Shown: piece by piece, positions 16,743-25,796 of the stretch
How the letters are laid out: each line of letters opens with the position of its first letter
Numbering within the stretch: the first letter of the stretch is position 1
Origin: Thalassobacillus sp043497085
GTDB taxonomy: Bacteria > Bacillota > Bacilli > Bacillales > Halobacillaceae
Assembly: GCA_043497085.1 (NCBI GenBank)
Contig: JBIEKI010000002.1
Reading direction: 5' to 3' (one strand)
DNA: 64,000 nt
Made by a program: the position numbers and the translations under genes
Notes under the pieces: model-generated
Seen by the model: only the letters and a program-made list of their open reading frames with translations
Told to the model about the DNA's origin: nothing
Database searches by the model: none

Positions 16743-16921
16743 GTCAATCTAAAACCAAGGGACAACATCGCCGCCCGGTCTTTCACCCGGGTATGGATCG
16801 GACGGCGTTCATATAGATTGTTCAGGCACCTCGTTCTTAAAGATTTTTGACAAGGCTTCCTAACCGGCATAAAATAAGAACATTGAGTTCCATTTATGGG
16901 TAGGGATGGACGAGGTGCCTG
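16743..16921. repeat. Nested palindromic region between yqzM and holA
   Basis: The gap 16598-16957 has no gene. Within it two palindromic units are visible. The first pairs CAATCTA (16745-16751) with TAGATTG (16814-16820) around CGCCG/CGGCG and a CCCGG/CCGGG hairpin. The second has perfect 12-bp arms, CAGGCACCTCGT (16823-16834) and ACGAGGTGCCTG (16910-16921). Arms ending in a GGTGCCTG-type sequence resemble REP-like or miniature elements found between genes in many Firmicutes. No open frame or transposase is present. The identity is inference. Confidence 0.5.
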
Positions 16922-16957
16922 TCACATTTATCAAGTAAGCTGGGGTGTAACAAAACA

Positions 16958-18004
16958 ATGAACTATATGGATACACTGAAAAAAATTAACAAAAAACAAT
17001 TTTCTTCGATATATTTATTATATGGAACAGAATCATACTTAATCCAGGATATTAAACAAAAAATACTTAAACATGCACTTTCAGAGGAAGATCAGGATGT
17101 AAATGTATCTTATTATGATTTAGAAGAAGTGCCGATAGAAGACGTGGTTACTGATGCAGAGACCTATCCTTTTTTTGGAGACCGGAAAGTCATTATTGCA
17201 GATAATCCCGTTTTTATGAAAGCAAAACCGGACAAGCTGCCATTCGAACATGATACAGATGTGTTTCAAAAGTACCTTGAAAATCCAGTCGATTATTCTA
17301 TTTTGGTAATTACAGCCCCATATGAAAAATTGGATGAACGTAAAAAAATATTTAAACAATTTAAAAAATATGGAGAAGTTGTACCCTGCCAGCCGGTAAG
17401 GGAATGGAACATGGATGAATGGATTCAATCACTTGCAAAAGAAATGGGCATTCAGGTTCCTAAAGAACTTCATGAATTATTTATACAAGAAATTGGAACG
17501 AACTTAATGGTACTTAGAAGTGAAATGGAAAAATTAGCGCTGAACGCTGAAGAAGATGGGGTGGTAACGAGAGAAATGGCAGAATCGTTACTTTCTCATA
17601 GTGCTGAAGCTTCCGGATTGAAATTAGTTGATGCTGTAATGGAAAGGGATCTTTCCAAAGCCATTCATTTATATAAGGATCTGATTCGTATGAATGAAGA
17701 TCCGATAGCTTTGACTGCTTTGCTTGCTTCGCAATTCCGGATTATTTTTCAAGCAAAGATTTTAAAACAGAAAGGCTATGCTCAAAATCAGATGAGGCAA
17801 TACATACAAGCGCACCCTTATGTAATCAAGATGGCAATGAAAAGAGAACAATACTTCAGCTTGCATGAACTTGAACAGATCATGGATCAGCTTACAGAAA
17901 CAGACCAGCAGATAAAACAAGGAAAAGTAGAGAAAAGTCTGGCGTTTGAATTACTGCTATATCGAATGATCCATATTAAACGGATGGATAGCAAAATTGG
18001 ATGA
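16958..18004 (+). CDS. holA: DNA polymerase III delta subunit (clamp loader)
   Basis: HolA (YqeN) opens the sliding clamp ring during clamp loading. The 348-residue protein has the family N-terminus SIYLLYGTESYLIQDIK and the KSLAFELLLYRM-type C-terminus, and the usual length. It is preceded by GGGGTG at a normal distance from the ATG. The structured gap upstream separates it from comEC, and a strong bidirectional hairpin follows. Confidence 0.94.
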   Translation: MNYMDTLKKINKKQFSSIYLLYGTESYLIQDIKQKILKHALSEEDQDVNVSYYDLEEVPIEDVVTDAETYPFFGDRKVIIADNPVFMKAKPDKLPFEHDTDVFQKYLENPVDYSILVITAPYEKLDERKKIFKQFKKYGEVVPCQPVREWNMDEWIQSLAKEMGIQVPKELHELFIQEIGTNLMVLRSEMEKLALNAEEDGVVTREMAESLLSHSAEASGLKLVDAVMERDLSKAIHLYKDLIRMNEDPIALTALLASQFRIIFQAKILKQKGYAQNQMRQYIQAHPYVIKMAMKREQYFSLHELEQIMDQLTETDQQIKQGKVEKSLAFELLLYRMIHIKRMDSKIG

Positions 18005-18011
18005 AGTGTAA

Positions 18012-18060
18012 AAAAAGAGCTGCATGGACGATAATCATATCGTTTCATGCAGCTCTTTTT
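18012..18060 (+). terminator. Terminator after holA
   Basis: AAAAAGAGCTGCATG and its perfect inverted copy enclose a partly paired loop, with T-rich flanks on both strands. It ends holA and could also stop rpsT transcripts from the other side. Confidence 0.9.
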
Positions 18061-18138
18061 TTGAGCTAAGCCATTATTTTCTTGCAAAATGAAAACGACC
18101 CTGGCAAGAGTCGCTTGTTGGTCATAAAAAAAGCAAGC

Positions 18139-18399
18139 CTACAGGCTGTTTACTTTTTTAGCTAGGCGAGATTTTTGACGGTTACCGTTATTTTGGTGGA
18201 CAATCCCTTTTTGAACGGCTTTATCAATGTTTTTCGTTGCAGTTTGTAAAGCGCTCTTCGCACCTTCTGCATCATTGTTTGCTACTAATTTTTCCACACG
18301 CTTAACTGCTGTACGCATGTCCCCTTTGTATACAAGGTTTTGAGCGCGACGGTCATTAGTTGTACGAACACGTTTAACTGCGGATTTAATGTTTGGCAT
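18139..18399 (-). CDS. rpsT: 30S ribosomal protein S20 (bS20)
   Basis: The 86-residue, very basic protein shows the S20 pattern: MPNIKSAVKRVRTT at the start, KNIDKAVQKGIVHQNN and RQKSRLAKKV at the end. It is encoded on the strand opposite to its neighbours, as in B. subtilis. AGGAGG lies upstream of the ATG. A small stem with AGCCT/AGGCT overlaps the stop codon and runs into TTTTTTT, a probable terminator. Confidence 0.97.
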   Translation of the reverse strand: MPNIKSAVKRVRTTNDRRAQNLVYKGDMRTAVKRVEKLVANNDAEGAKSALQTATKNIDKAVQKGIVHQNNGNRQKSRLAKKVNSL

Positions 18400-18508
18400 G
18401 ATTTCACCTCCTAGGTAAAAACATAAGACTCATTCATATCGAACAAGAGTCATTTTACCAAAGCCATCACTAGTTTTCAATAGGTTTATCATTGTAGGAA
18501 AAGAAAAG

Positions 18509-18538
18509 GTATAAAATTCTTGAACCTGCTTCAAGCTA
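18509..18538 (+). promoter_or_regulatory. Possible forespore (sigma-G/F) promoter of gpr
   Basis: GTATA (18509-18513), 18 bases, and CAAGCTA (18532-18538) loosely resemble the sigma-G consensus (GnATA and CATnnTA). gpr is a known forespore gene in B. subtilis. The match is weak. Confidence 0.28.
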
Positions 18539-18561
18539 GATAGCAAAAAGGAGGCAGGTTT

Positions 18562-19656
18562 ATGGGTGATAACAATATCAAATTCACCGTACGTACGGAC
18601 CTTGCAATCGAAGCTAGAGATATGTATGTCGAGGATGAACAGCAAGAGCAATCTCCTAAAGGCGTAGAGGTAGAAGAGAAAACCGTTGATGACATAAAGG
18701 TTACATATGTCACCATCGATGAAGCTGCGGAAGAAAGACTCGGTAAAAAGGCGGGAAACTACATTACCCTTGAATCCAAAGCCATACGAAACCAGGATAC
18801 TGATATGCAAAAGCGGCTCTCGGTCGTACTGGCAGAGCAGCTTGGAGAATTGTTTAAACTGAATGATATAAAAGCAGGACAGACGTGTATGGTGGTCGGA
18901 CTCGGGAATCATAATGTCACTCCTGATGCGTTAGGACCAATGGCTATGGAGAAAGTTATGGTAACCACCCACTTATTTAAATTACATCCGGAAACAGTTG
19001 CGGAAGGCTATCGACCTGTGGCAGCAATCACTCCAGGGGTAATGGGGGTTACTGGAGTCGAAACGAGCGATATCATTTTGGGAGTACTGGAAAAAACAAA
19101 GCCAGACTTTGTGATTGCAATCGATGCGTTGGCCTCAAGGTCCATTGACCGTATCAATGCTACCATCCAATTATCAGATACAGGTATCCATCCAGGATCA
19201 GGAGTAGGGAACAAAAGAAAAGAATTGAGTAAATCGACGTTGAACATCCCGGTAATAGCAGTTGGGGTTCCGACCGTTGTGGATGCTGTTACGATTACGA
19301 ATGATACCATTGATTACCTGTTGAAGCATATGGGCAGGGAGTGGCGCGAGAAAGATGACCCATCTAAATCTCTCACGCCCGCGCGGATGACTTTTGGCGA
19401 GAAGACATTACGTGAAGAGGATTTGCCTGACCTGGATCAACGGAAAGCTATTCTTGGGATGGTAGGCGGCCTGGAAACGCATGAGAAACGCCAATTGATA
19501 GAGGAAGTATTATCTCCGATCGGTCACAACCTGATGGTAACCCCTAAGGAAGTAGATGGATTCATGAAAGATATGGCGCATGTGATAGCCTCGGGAATCA
19601 ATGCAGCTCTTCATGAAAGAGTTAAAGGAGATGAAGCACAATCCTTTACGAGGTAG
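18562..19656 (+). CDS. gpr: Spore germination endopeptidase Gpr
   Basis: GPR degrades small acid-soluble spore proteins during germination. It is made in the forespore as a zymogen and self-processed. The 364-residue protein has the RTDLAIEARDMY region near the processing site (about 10-20), GLGNHNVTPDALGP (about 113-126) and IDALASRSIDRI with the catalytic aspartate region (about 190-201). AAGGAGG precedes the ATG at 18562. Divergent from rpsT. Confidence 0.96.
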   Translation: MGDNNIKFTVRTDLAIEARDMYVEDEQQEQSPKGVEVEEKTVDDIKVTYVTIDEAAEERLGKKAGNYITLESKAIRNQDTDMQKRLSVVLAEQLGELFKLNDIKAGQTCMVVGLGNHNVTPDALGPMAMEKVMVTTHLFKLHPETVAEGYRPVAAITPGVMGVTGVETSDIILGVLEKTKPDFVIAIDALASRSIDRINATIQLSDTGIHPGSGVGNKRKELSKSTLNIPVIAVGVPTVVDAVTITNDTIDYLLKHMGREWREKDDPSKSLTPARMTFGEKTLREEDLPDLDQRKAILGMVGGLETHEKRQLIEEVLSPIGHNLMVTPKEVDGFMKDMAHVIASGINAALHERVKGDEAQSFTR

Positions 19657-19683
19657 TGTTGATAGAAAGTTGATAGAGTAATG

Positions 19684-19711
19684 TTCTATTTTGGTTGTCT
19701 CTTCATAGACT
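19684..19711 (+). promoter_or_regulatory. Possible sigma-E promoter of spoIIP
   Basis: TTCTATT (19684-19690), a 13-base spacer and CATAGACT (19704-19711) fit the sigma-E pattern in the gpr-spoIIP gap. spoIIP is sigma-E-dependent in B. subtilis. Confidence 0.42.
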
Positions 19712-19749
19712 TTAGTAAACAGCCTTAAGGTCATGAAGGGATTGGGACG

Positions 19750-20907
19750 ATGAAAAAAATAAGACGACAGCCGCCATTCCAGTATTATAAATTCAATAGG
19801 CTATCAAAACGGGCTGGATCCCTGGTAGGAGCAATGCTTGCATTATTGTTGATTATCGGGGCATTGACCAGTGTGAAGCCTACTTATCGCATCTATTCTG
19901 AGACAATCCAAGGTTGGACCAGTCAAATCGAAGGACCTTCTTTTCTCTACTTATTCAGCATGGAAAACAGATTATTCGAAGCAGCATATCCTGAAAATAT
20001 AACTCCCCCAAACTTGTCGACTATGGGTTTTCATCTGGCTACAAGTTTGACACCGAACGACCCGCGAAGTCTGTTGGGAAGGGAATTACCCGGGCTTGAT
20101 ACCTATCATGGAGAAATTCTTGTGGCGGGTGAAGGTACAGATTATACCAATTTACCGGTAGAGTCGCATCCACCACTTGATGTCGTTCTTGAAGATAGAG
20201 AAGCAGTCGATACGGAAGATGAAGAACCCATGGAAGATCCATCCAGAGAAGGAGATGCCCCATCAACTGGCGGGCGAGATGTAGTACTTATTTACAACAC
20301 CCATAACCGTGAATCTTTTCTTCCTCATTTAGCAAAAGGGACAGAGCATGCATACCATGATGAAGTAAATATCACGAAAGTTAGTGACCGACTGGCAAAG
20401 TCTTTGGAAGCAAATGGAATTGGTGCTGAAGTACTTACACAAGATGTCACTCAATATGCCAGGGATAAAGACATGGCACCCTACGATGCCTCTCGAGCGC
20501 TAGTATCGGAAGTGATGGGGTCAAGTCAGGATGTTCAGTATATATTCGATCTTCATCGTGACGCAGTACCAAGAGATATTACCACTACGGATATCAATGG
20601 AGAAACATATGCGAAAACGATTTTTGTTATTGGGGCGGAACATCCCTCCTTTGAAAAGAATGCAAGGCTGGCAGCTGATCTCCATGACATGCTTCAAGAA
20701 AAATATCCTGGTTTAAGTCGAGGTGTCATCAAAAAGAAAGGGAATGGAGTAGATGGTAAATACAATCAGGATCTCTCTGAAAATGCGATACTCGTTGAAT
20801 TTGGGGGACATGAAAATAGCCTGGAAGAAGTTTATCGGACTGCGGATGCAGTAGCGGAAATTTTCAGTGATTATTACTGGAATGCAGAAAAAGTTTCAGG
20901 CGACTAA
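19750..20907 (+). CDS. spoIIP: Stage II sporulation protein P, peptidoglycan amidase/endopeptidase
   Basis: SpoIIP cleaves septal peptidoglycan for engulfment together with SpoIID and SpoIIM. The 385-residue protein has an N-terminal membrane helix (about 23-42), an acidic linker near 155-180, and a catalytic domain with IYNTHNRESFLPHL (His/Glu, about 184-197), FDLHRDAVPR (about 270) and EFGGHEN near the end. ATG at 19750 lies within a GGGATTGGGACG context. Confidence 0.95.
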   Translation: MKKIRRQPPFQYYKFNRLSKRAGSLVGAMLALLLIIGALTSVKPTYRIYSETIQGWTSQIEGPSFLYLFSMENRLFEAAYPENITPPNLSTMGFHLATSLTPNDPRSLLGRELPGLDTYHGEILVAGEGTDYTNLPVESHPPLDVVLEDREAVDTEDEEPMEDPSREGDAPSTGGRDVVLIYNTHNRESFLPHLAKGTEHAYHDEVNITKVSDRLAKSLEANGIGAEVLTQDVTQYARDKDMAPYDASRALVSEVMGSSQDVQYIFDLHRDAVPRDITTTDINGETYAKTIFVIGAEHPSFEKNARLAADLHDMLQEKYPGLSRGVIKKKGNGVDGKYNQDLSENAILVEFGGHENSLEEVYRTADAVAEIFSDYYWNAEKVSGD

Positions 20908-20926
20908 ATAACAGGAGGTGGTCGTA

Positions 20927-21271
20927 GTGTTAAAATATCTTCTTTTCATTTGTATGATGATCGTACTGTTTTTAGGTGGTGCTCTATTTGGCATCAACCA
21001 GGCTAGTGAAGGCGTCATTCAGACAAGGGGTTATACGACTGACCACCTAAAAGAAGCGTTGTCCGTGGAACAGACAGGCCAGGATAAATATGATGTAACT
21101 GTAATGGGAATACCGGTTGAACAGCAAAATGTGGAAGCGAAGATTAATCTTTATAAAGATCAAGCTGCCCATTCCAGTGTTCAACTGGCAGAATTGTTGG
21201 GTGGGGGTGTTTCCAAAATATACGATGTGGTAATAACCGCAGCAGCCAATATTGTGGAGCCATTATTCTGA
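20927..21271 (+). CDS. yqxA: YqxA, DUF3679 small membrane-anchored protein
   Basis: The product of about 114 residues has one N-terminal membrane helix (MLKYLLFICMMIVLFLGGAL) and a short extracytoplasmic tail. It lies directly after spoIIP, as yqxA does in B. subtilis. AGGAGGTG at 20913-20920 selects the GTG at 20927; an in-frame GTG at 20918 overlaps that site and is unlikely to be used. Function unknown. Confidence 0.85.
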   Translation: MLKYLLFICMMIVLFLGGALFGINQASEGVIQTRGYTTDHLKEALSVEQTGQDKYDVTVMGIPVEQQNVEAKINLYKDQAAHSSVQLAELLGGGVSKIYDVVITAAANIVEPLF

Positions 21272-21280
21272 ATGCATACA

Positions 21281-21312
21281 TAAAGCAGTCCATTTGATGG
21301 GCTGCTTTATTA
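21281..21312 (+). terminator. Terminator after yqxA
   Basis: TAAAGCAGTCCA and its near-perfect inverted copy with a short loop are followed by a T-rich run. It ends the spoIIP-yqxA transcript. Confidence 0.8.
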
Positions 21313-21438
21313 TTTGAGAAATTATAAATTATTCTAAAGGTGGCGAAGTGGAAAATCGTTACGCCTACGTGTTTCCAATATCTCTTCTTAATTATTCCGG
21401 TTACCATGCCACTTACCGTGGACTTCCGCTTTTGATGA

Positions 21439-21467
21439 TTGAATAATCGCTTGGCTATTGCTATAAT
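21439..21467 (+). promoter_or_regulatory. Sigma-A promoter of lepA
   Basis: TTGAAT (21439-21444), exactly 17 bases, and TATAAT (21462-21467) form a near-consensus promoter about 45 bases before the lepA start. Confidence 0.75.
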
Positions 21468-21511
21468 CTATGCTAGTTATCGTTCGTAAAAATAGTAGGA
21501 GTGGATTGTAA

Positions 21512-23329
21512 TTGGCAAGTAATCAAAGACAACAGCGTGTGAGGAATTTTTCGATCATTGCTCACATTGATCATGGAAAATCGACTTTAGCTGATCGGAT
21601 ATTAGAAAAAACTAAAGCGTTGACGCAGCGTGAAATGAAAGAGCAATTCCTTGATGCCATGGATTTGGAGCGGGAACGGGGAATTACGATAAAATTGAAT
21701 GCTGTACAACTGAATTATAAACAAGACGATGAAGACTATATCTTTCATTTAATAGATACACCAGGGCACGTCGACTTCACTTATGAAGTCTCGCGTAGTC
21801 TAGCCGCCTGTGAAGGTGCCATCCTGGTCGTGGATGCTGCCCAGGGCATAGAAGCCCAGACATTGGCGAATGTTTATTTAGCATTGGAGAACGATCTCGA
21901 AATCATTCCTGTCATTAACAAAATCGATCTGCCTAGTGCAGACCCTGAGCGGGTTAAACAGGAAATCGAAGATGTGATAGGTATTGATGCCTCTGATGCT
22001 ATCCTTGCTTCTGCTAAGGATGGAAAAGGTATAGATGAGATTTTACAAAGAATCGTGAGTGATATTCCAGCGCCTGAAGGTAATGTCGAAGAGCCGCTGA
22101 AAGCACTAATATTCGATTCCTTATATGACCCGTACCGTGGTGTCATCGCCTATGTATGTATAAAGGAAGGGTCTGTCAAAGTCGGCGATAAAATCAAAAT
22201 GATGGCTACAGGAAAAGAGTTTGAAGTGAATGAAGTAGGTGTTTTTAAGCCGAAACCAGCTCCACTAGATGAATTGACAGTCGGGGATGTCGGTTATTTG
22301 ACCGCTTCGATTAAAAATGTAGGAGACAGTCAGGTAGGTGATACGATCACACTTGCCAACAAGCAGGCTGCTGAACCTCTGCCTGGATATAAACGGCTCA
22401 ATCCAATGGTTTTCTGTGGGATGTATCCTGTGGATGCCAATCGGTACAATGATCTTCGTGAAGCGCTGGAGCGTCTGGAATTGAATGATTCCTCTTTACA
22501 ATATGAAGCAGAAACCTCACAAGCACTAGGGTTCGGGTTCCGGACTGGGTTCCTGGGTATGCTTCATATGGAAATCATCCAGGAGCGAATCGAAAGGGAA
22601 TTCGGTATTGACCTGATCACCACTGCTCCAAGTGTTATTTACCAGGTAGCATTGACAGATGGAAGTGAGATACAAGTCGATAACCCTTCAATGATGCCAG
22701 ATAACCAAAAAATTCAGGAAGTACGGGAACCGTTCGTTAAAGCGACAATTATGGTGCCGAATGATTATGTCGGGCCGGTTATGGAGATTTGTCAGAAGAA
22801 ACGTGGTGATTTCAAAGACATGCAATACCTGGATGAAAATCGGGTCAATGTCGTCTATGAAATTCCTTTATCAGAAATCGTTTATGATTTCTTCGACGCG
22901 CTTAAGTCCAAAACTAAAGGGTATGCTTCCTTTGATTATGAGTTAATCGGGTACAAGGAATCCAACCTTGTAAAAATGGATATCCTATTAAATGGAGATA
23001 CCATTGATGCACTTTCCTTCATTGTCCATAAGGACTTTGCGTACGAGCGAGGAAAGCAAATCGTTGAAAAGCTGAAGAATCTCATTCCAAGACAGCAATT
23101 TGAGGTACCAGTACAGGCGACGATCGGCAACAAAGTAGTGGCTCGTTCTACCATCAAAGCCATGAGAAAGAACGTATTATCGAAATGTTATGGGGGAGAT
23201 ATATCCCGTAAACGTAAGCTGTTAGAAAAGCAAAAAGAAGGTAAGAAACGGATGAAGATGGTCGGTTCTGTAGAAGTGCCACAGGAAGCCTTCATGTCCG
23301 TGCTGGAAATGGATGACGACGATAATTAA
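21512..23329 (+). CDS. lepA: Elongation factor 4 (LepA)
   Basis: LepA is a translational GTPase that back-translocates stalled ribosomes or helps subunit maturation. The G motifs are AHIDHGKST (about 17-25), DTPGH (about 83-87) and NKIDLP (about 137-142). The LepA-specific C-terminal domain ends in KQKEGKKRMKMVGSVEVPQE. The 605-residue length is normal. It starts at a TTG at 21512 with TAGGAG upstream. Confidence 0.97.
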   Translation: MASNQRQQRVRNFSIIAHIDHGKSTLADRILEKTKALTQREMKEQFLDAMDLERERGITIKLNAVQLNYKQDDEDYIFHLIDTPGHVDFTYEVSRSLAACEGAILVVDAAQGIEAQTLANVYLALENDLEIIPVINKIDLPSADPERVKQEIEDVIGIDASDAILASAKDGKGIDEILQRIVSDIPAPEGNVEEPLKALIFDSLYDPYRGVIAYVCIKEGSVKVGDKIKMMATGKEFEVNEVGVFKPKPAPLDELTVGDVGYLTASIKNVGDSQVGDTITLANKQAAEPLPGYKRLNPMVFCGMYPVDANRYNDLREALERLELNDSSLQYEAETSQALGFGFRTGFLGMLHMEIIQERIEREFGIDLITTAPSVIYQVALTDGSEIQVDNPSMMPDNQKIQEVREPFVKATIMVPNDYVGPVMEICQKKRGDFKDMQYLDENRVNVVYEIPLSEIVYDFFDALKSKTKGYASFDYELIGYKESNLVKMDILLNGDTIDALSFIVHKDFAYERGKQIVEKLKNLIPRQQFEVPVQATIGNKVVARSTIKAMRKNVLSKCYGGDISRKRKLLEKQKEGKKRMKMVGSVEVPQEAFMSVLEMDDDDN

Positions 23330-23334
23330 TAAGC

Positions 23335-23369
23335 CGAAAAACCGCAGGAAGCTTTTCTTGCGGTTTTCG
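23335..23369 (+). terminator. Terminator between lepA and hemW
   Basis: CGAAAAACCGCA and its inverted partner TGCGGTTTTCG flank a loop containing an internal GAA/TTC pairing. The T tract is short, so some read-through to hemW is likely. Confidence 0.65.
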
Positions 23370-23389
23370 TTATGAAAGGCGGTAAACCG

Positions 23390-24538
23390 ATGCAGATACC
23401 ATCTGTATATATTCATATTCCCTTTTGTCAGCAAATCTGTCATTACTGTGACTTCACAAAGTTTTTCTATAATGAAAAGCTGGCAGATGATTATCTGAAT
23501 GCATTAGAGAAGGAAATGCAACATTATGTTTTAAAGGAAAAAATCACACCAGATACTATTTTTGTTGGAGGCGGCACGCCGACAGCTCTCTCGCAGGCCC
23601 AGTTGAAAAAGCTTCTTTTTATCATCGATCGCTACCATGATATAGAATCGTGCAGAGAATACACATTTGAGGCGAATCCGGGTGACCTTGACGAAGAAAA
23701 AGTCAAAATGTTGAAAGCCTTCGGTGTCAACCGGATCTCTTTAGGTGTGCAGGTATTCGATGATGACATGCTTGAAAAGATTGGGCGTCTTCATAAAGTG
23801 AAAGATGTCTATACTAATATCGAACGTCTTTTGAGCATAGGTTTGACTAACATTAGCATCGATTTGATCTATGCACTCCCGGGACAAACTGTAAAACAAT
23901 TTGAACAGACTGTAGATGAGGCACTGGAGTTCGACCTTCCGCATTATTCTTCCTATTCATTACAAATCGAGCCGAAGACAGTGTTTTATCAACGCTATAA
24001 AAAGGGCAAATTAAGCAAGCCTCCAGAGGAATCAGAAGCAGCGATGTATGAGTTGCTGCAAGATAAAATGACTGCGAACGGCAAGCATCAGTACGAAATT
24101 AGCAACTTTGCTGAACCGGGATATGAGAGCAGGCACAACCTTACTTATTGGAATAATGAATTTTATTACGGATTCGGTGCAGGTGCTCATGGATATTTGC
24201 CTGGAAGGCGGATTGTGAACCTTCGTCCTCTTCCTGCTTATATCAGGCAAGCAACAGACAATGGCAGGCCTGTGCTTCATGAGGAGCCTATCGGCATAAA
24301 AGAACGAATGGAAGAAGAAATGTTTCTGGGGCTTCGGAAGACAGAGGGAGTGGACATGCACAGGTTCGAATTTAAATTCGGAAAAAAAATCGAGCAGATA
24401 TTCGGAGATGCAATACCTAATTTGCAGGAACGCGATCTGCTCACAAAAACAACGGATAAAATCGCTTTGACGGAAAAAGGCCGCATCCTTGGTAATGAGG
24501 TATTTCAGGAGTTTTTATTAGAAGATAAAGATATATGA
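23390..24538 (+). CDS. hemW: HemW, radical SAM heme chaperone
   Basis: This protein was formerly called oxygen-independent coproporphyrinogen oxidase-like (YqeR/HemN). The [4Fe-4S] motif is in PFCQQICHYCDF (CxxxCxxC). The GGGTPTAL and EANPGD motifs of the radical SAM fold follow, and there is a C-terminal HemN-type domain. HemW lacks true HemN activity and delivers heme in studied cases. AAAGGCGG supports an ATG at 23390; a longer frame begins at 23372. Confidence 0.94.
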   Translation: MQIPSVYIHIPFCQQICHYCDFTKFFYNEKLADDYLNALEKEMQHYVLKEKITPDTIFVGGGTPTALSQAQLKKLLFIIDRYHDIESCREYTFEANPGDLDEEKVKMLKAFGVNRISLGVQVFDDDMLEKIGRLHKVKDVYTNIERLLSIGLTNISIDLIYALPGQTVKQFEQTVDEALEFDLPHYSSYSLQIEPKTVFYQRYKKGKLSKPPEESEAAMYELLQDKMTANGKHQYEISNFAEPGYESRHNLTYWNNEFYYGFGAGAHGYLPGRRIVNLRPLPAYIRQATDNGRPVLHEEPIGIKERMEEEMFLGLRKTEGVDMHRFEFKFGKKIEQIFGDAIPNLQERDLLTKTTDKIALTEKGRILGNEVFQEFLLEDKDI

Positions 24539-24557
24539 AAAAATCAAGGTAAAGTCG

Positions 24558-24586
24558 TTGACATTGGAAAACGCATTTGATAATTT
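24558..24586 (+). promoter_or_regulatory. Sigma-A promoter of the heat-shock operon
   Basis: A consensus TTGACA (24558-24563), 17 bases and TAATTT (24581-24586) end ten bases before the CIRCE operator. Confidence 0.82.
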
Positions 24587-24596
24587 AATATTAGAT

Positions 24597-24623
24597 TTAG
24601 CACTCAACAGACAAGAGTGCTAA
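24597..24623 (+). promoter_or_regulatory. CIRCE operator (HrcA binding site)
   Basis: The sequence is a perfect CIRCE: TTAGCACTC, nine bases, GAGTGCTAA. It spans the predicted transcription start, so HrcA should block transcription of hrcA-grpE-dnaK at normal temperature. It is the only CIRCE in the window. Confidence 0.98.
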
Positions 24624-24637
24624 CAGAGGTGATCATC

Positions 24638-25669
24638 ATGTTGACAGAGAGGCAATTACTGGTACTGCAAGTGATTATTGATGAATTCATCCAAACGGCA
24701 CAACCCGTGGGTTCCCGTTCCATTTCTAAGAAAGGCGAAGTCACATTCAGTTCCGCAACAATCCGAAACGAGATGGCGGATCTGGAAGAGATGGGGCTGA
24801 TTGAAAAGACACACTCTTCTTCAGGCAGGGTTCCTTCTGAAAAAGGGTATCGCTTCTATGTAGATCATCTGTTATCTCCTTTCCGTCTTTCAAATAAAGA
24901 AATACGTTCTATTCAGGAAACTTTTCGGGATCAGATGCTTGAGTTTGAAAGAGTGGTTCAAAAGTCGGCAGGGATACTTTCCGATTTGACGAATTACACA
25001 TCAATCATCCTCGGACCTGAGGTGTTCGAAACGAAGTTGAAACAGCTTCAGATAGTACCATTGACTCCTCAGACAGCTGTAGCGATCCTAGTGACGAATA
25101 CTGGCCATGTCGAGCACCGGGCATTCAATATTCCTCAGGAAATTGAGGCAAATGACCTGGAAAAGATGGTGAATATATTAAATGACCGTTTGTACGGAGT
25201 GCCGTTAGTACAGCTGCATGAAAAGATTTTTAATGAAGTGGGAGACTTGCTGAAAACCCACACGAGGAATTATGAACAGGCATTCCAGTACCTGCAAGCG
25301 GCTTTGCTTAATGAACAGCCTGCGAAATTATATGTTGGTGGAAAAACCAATATTCTCATGCAGCCAGAGTTCAAAGATTTAGAAAAAGTTAGATCTTTGT
25401 ATGCCATGATGGAGAAGGAAAGTGAGATTGTACACTTGCTTCGCAGCGAGCATCCGGGTATACACGTGAAAATAGGCCATGAGAATGAGGTAGACGCCAT
25501 GCAGGACTGCAGTTTAATTACAGCAAGTTATGCCTTGGGTGATGATCAAATTGGGACCATTGCTTTACTGGGTCCCACCAGGATGGAATATAACCGTGTC
25601 ATCAAGCTGATGAATGTATTATCATCTGAAATGACAGATACCTTTAACTCCTGGTATCAAGGTGAATAA
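24638..25669 (+). CDS. hrcA: Heat-inducible transcription repressor HrcA
   Basis: HrcA binds CIRCE and is itself stabilised by GroEL. A start at 24638 gives 343 residues beginning MLTERQLLVLQ, the canonical form, with AGAGGTGAT upstream; a longer frame begins inside CIRCE and is rejected. An N-terminal winged helix has GSRSISKKGEVTFSSATIRN (about 28-47). The IF3-like and GAF-like regions follow, with ALLGPTRMEYNR near the C-terminus. Confidence 0.97.
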   Translation: MLTERQLLVLQVIIDEFIQTAQPVGSRSISKKGEVTFSSATIRNEMADLEEMGLIEKTHSSSGRVPSEKGYRFYVDHLLSPFRLSNKEIRSIQETFRDQMLEFERVVQKSAGILSDLTNYTSIILGPEVFETKLKQLQIVPLTPQTAVAILVTNTGHVEHRAFNIPQEIEANDLEKMVNILNDRLYGVPLVQLHEKIFNEVGDLLKTHTRNYEQAFQYLQAALLNEQPAKLYVGGKTNILMQPEFKDLEKVRSLYAMMEKESEIVHLLRSEHPGIHVKIGHENEVDAMQDCSLITASYALGDDQIGTIALLGPTRMEYNRVIKLMNVLSSEMTDTFNSWYQGE

Positions 25670-25724
25670 ATAAGGGTAAGAATGGATGAAGATGGGCAGC
25701 TTCTCTTCCCATCCCTTATTTTTG
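25668..25724 (+). terminator. Terminator-like hairpin between hrcA and grpE
   Basis: AAATAAGGG (25668-25676) pairs with CCCTTATTT (25713-25721), with a second inner stem ATGGG/CCCAT. The T tract is short (TTATTTTTG). It may act as a partial terminator or an mRNA stability element inside the operon. Confidence 0.6.
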
Positions 25725-25796
25725 TCCTTTTACTTTTGTCCAGGCTATAAAAGTGTTATAGTCTTAACGGTGAATAGAACTAGAGGGGGTGTCGGA

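Noticed and set aside
21340..21430. Possible structured element before lepA
   Set aside because: Short complementary pieces (TGGAAA/TTTCCA, GGTTACC-like) are present, but they do not nest into one consistent structure.
25686..25796. 37-codon N-terminal extension of GrpE
   Set aside because: It translates the hrcA-grpE hairpin; the ATG at 25797 follows AGAGGGGGTG and gives the normal GrpE length.
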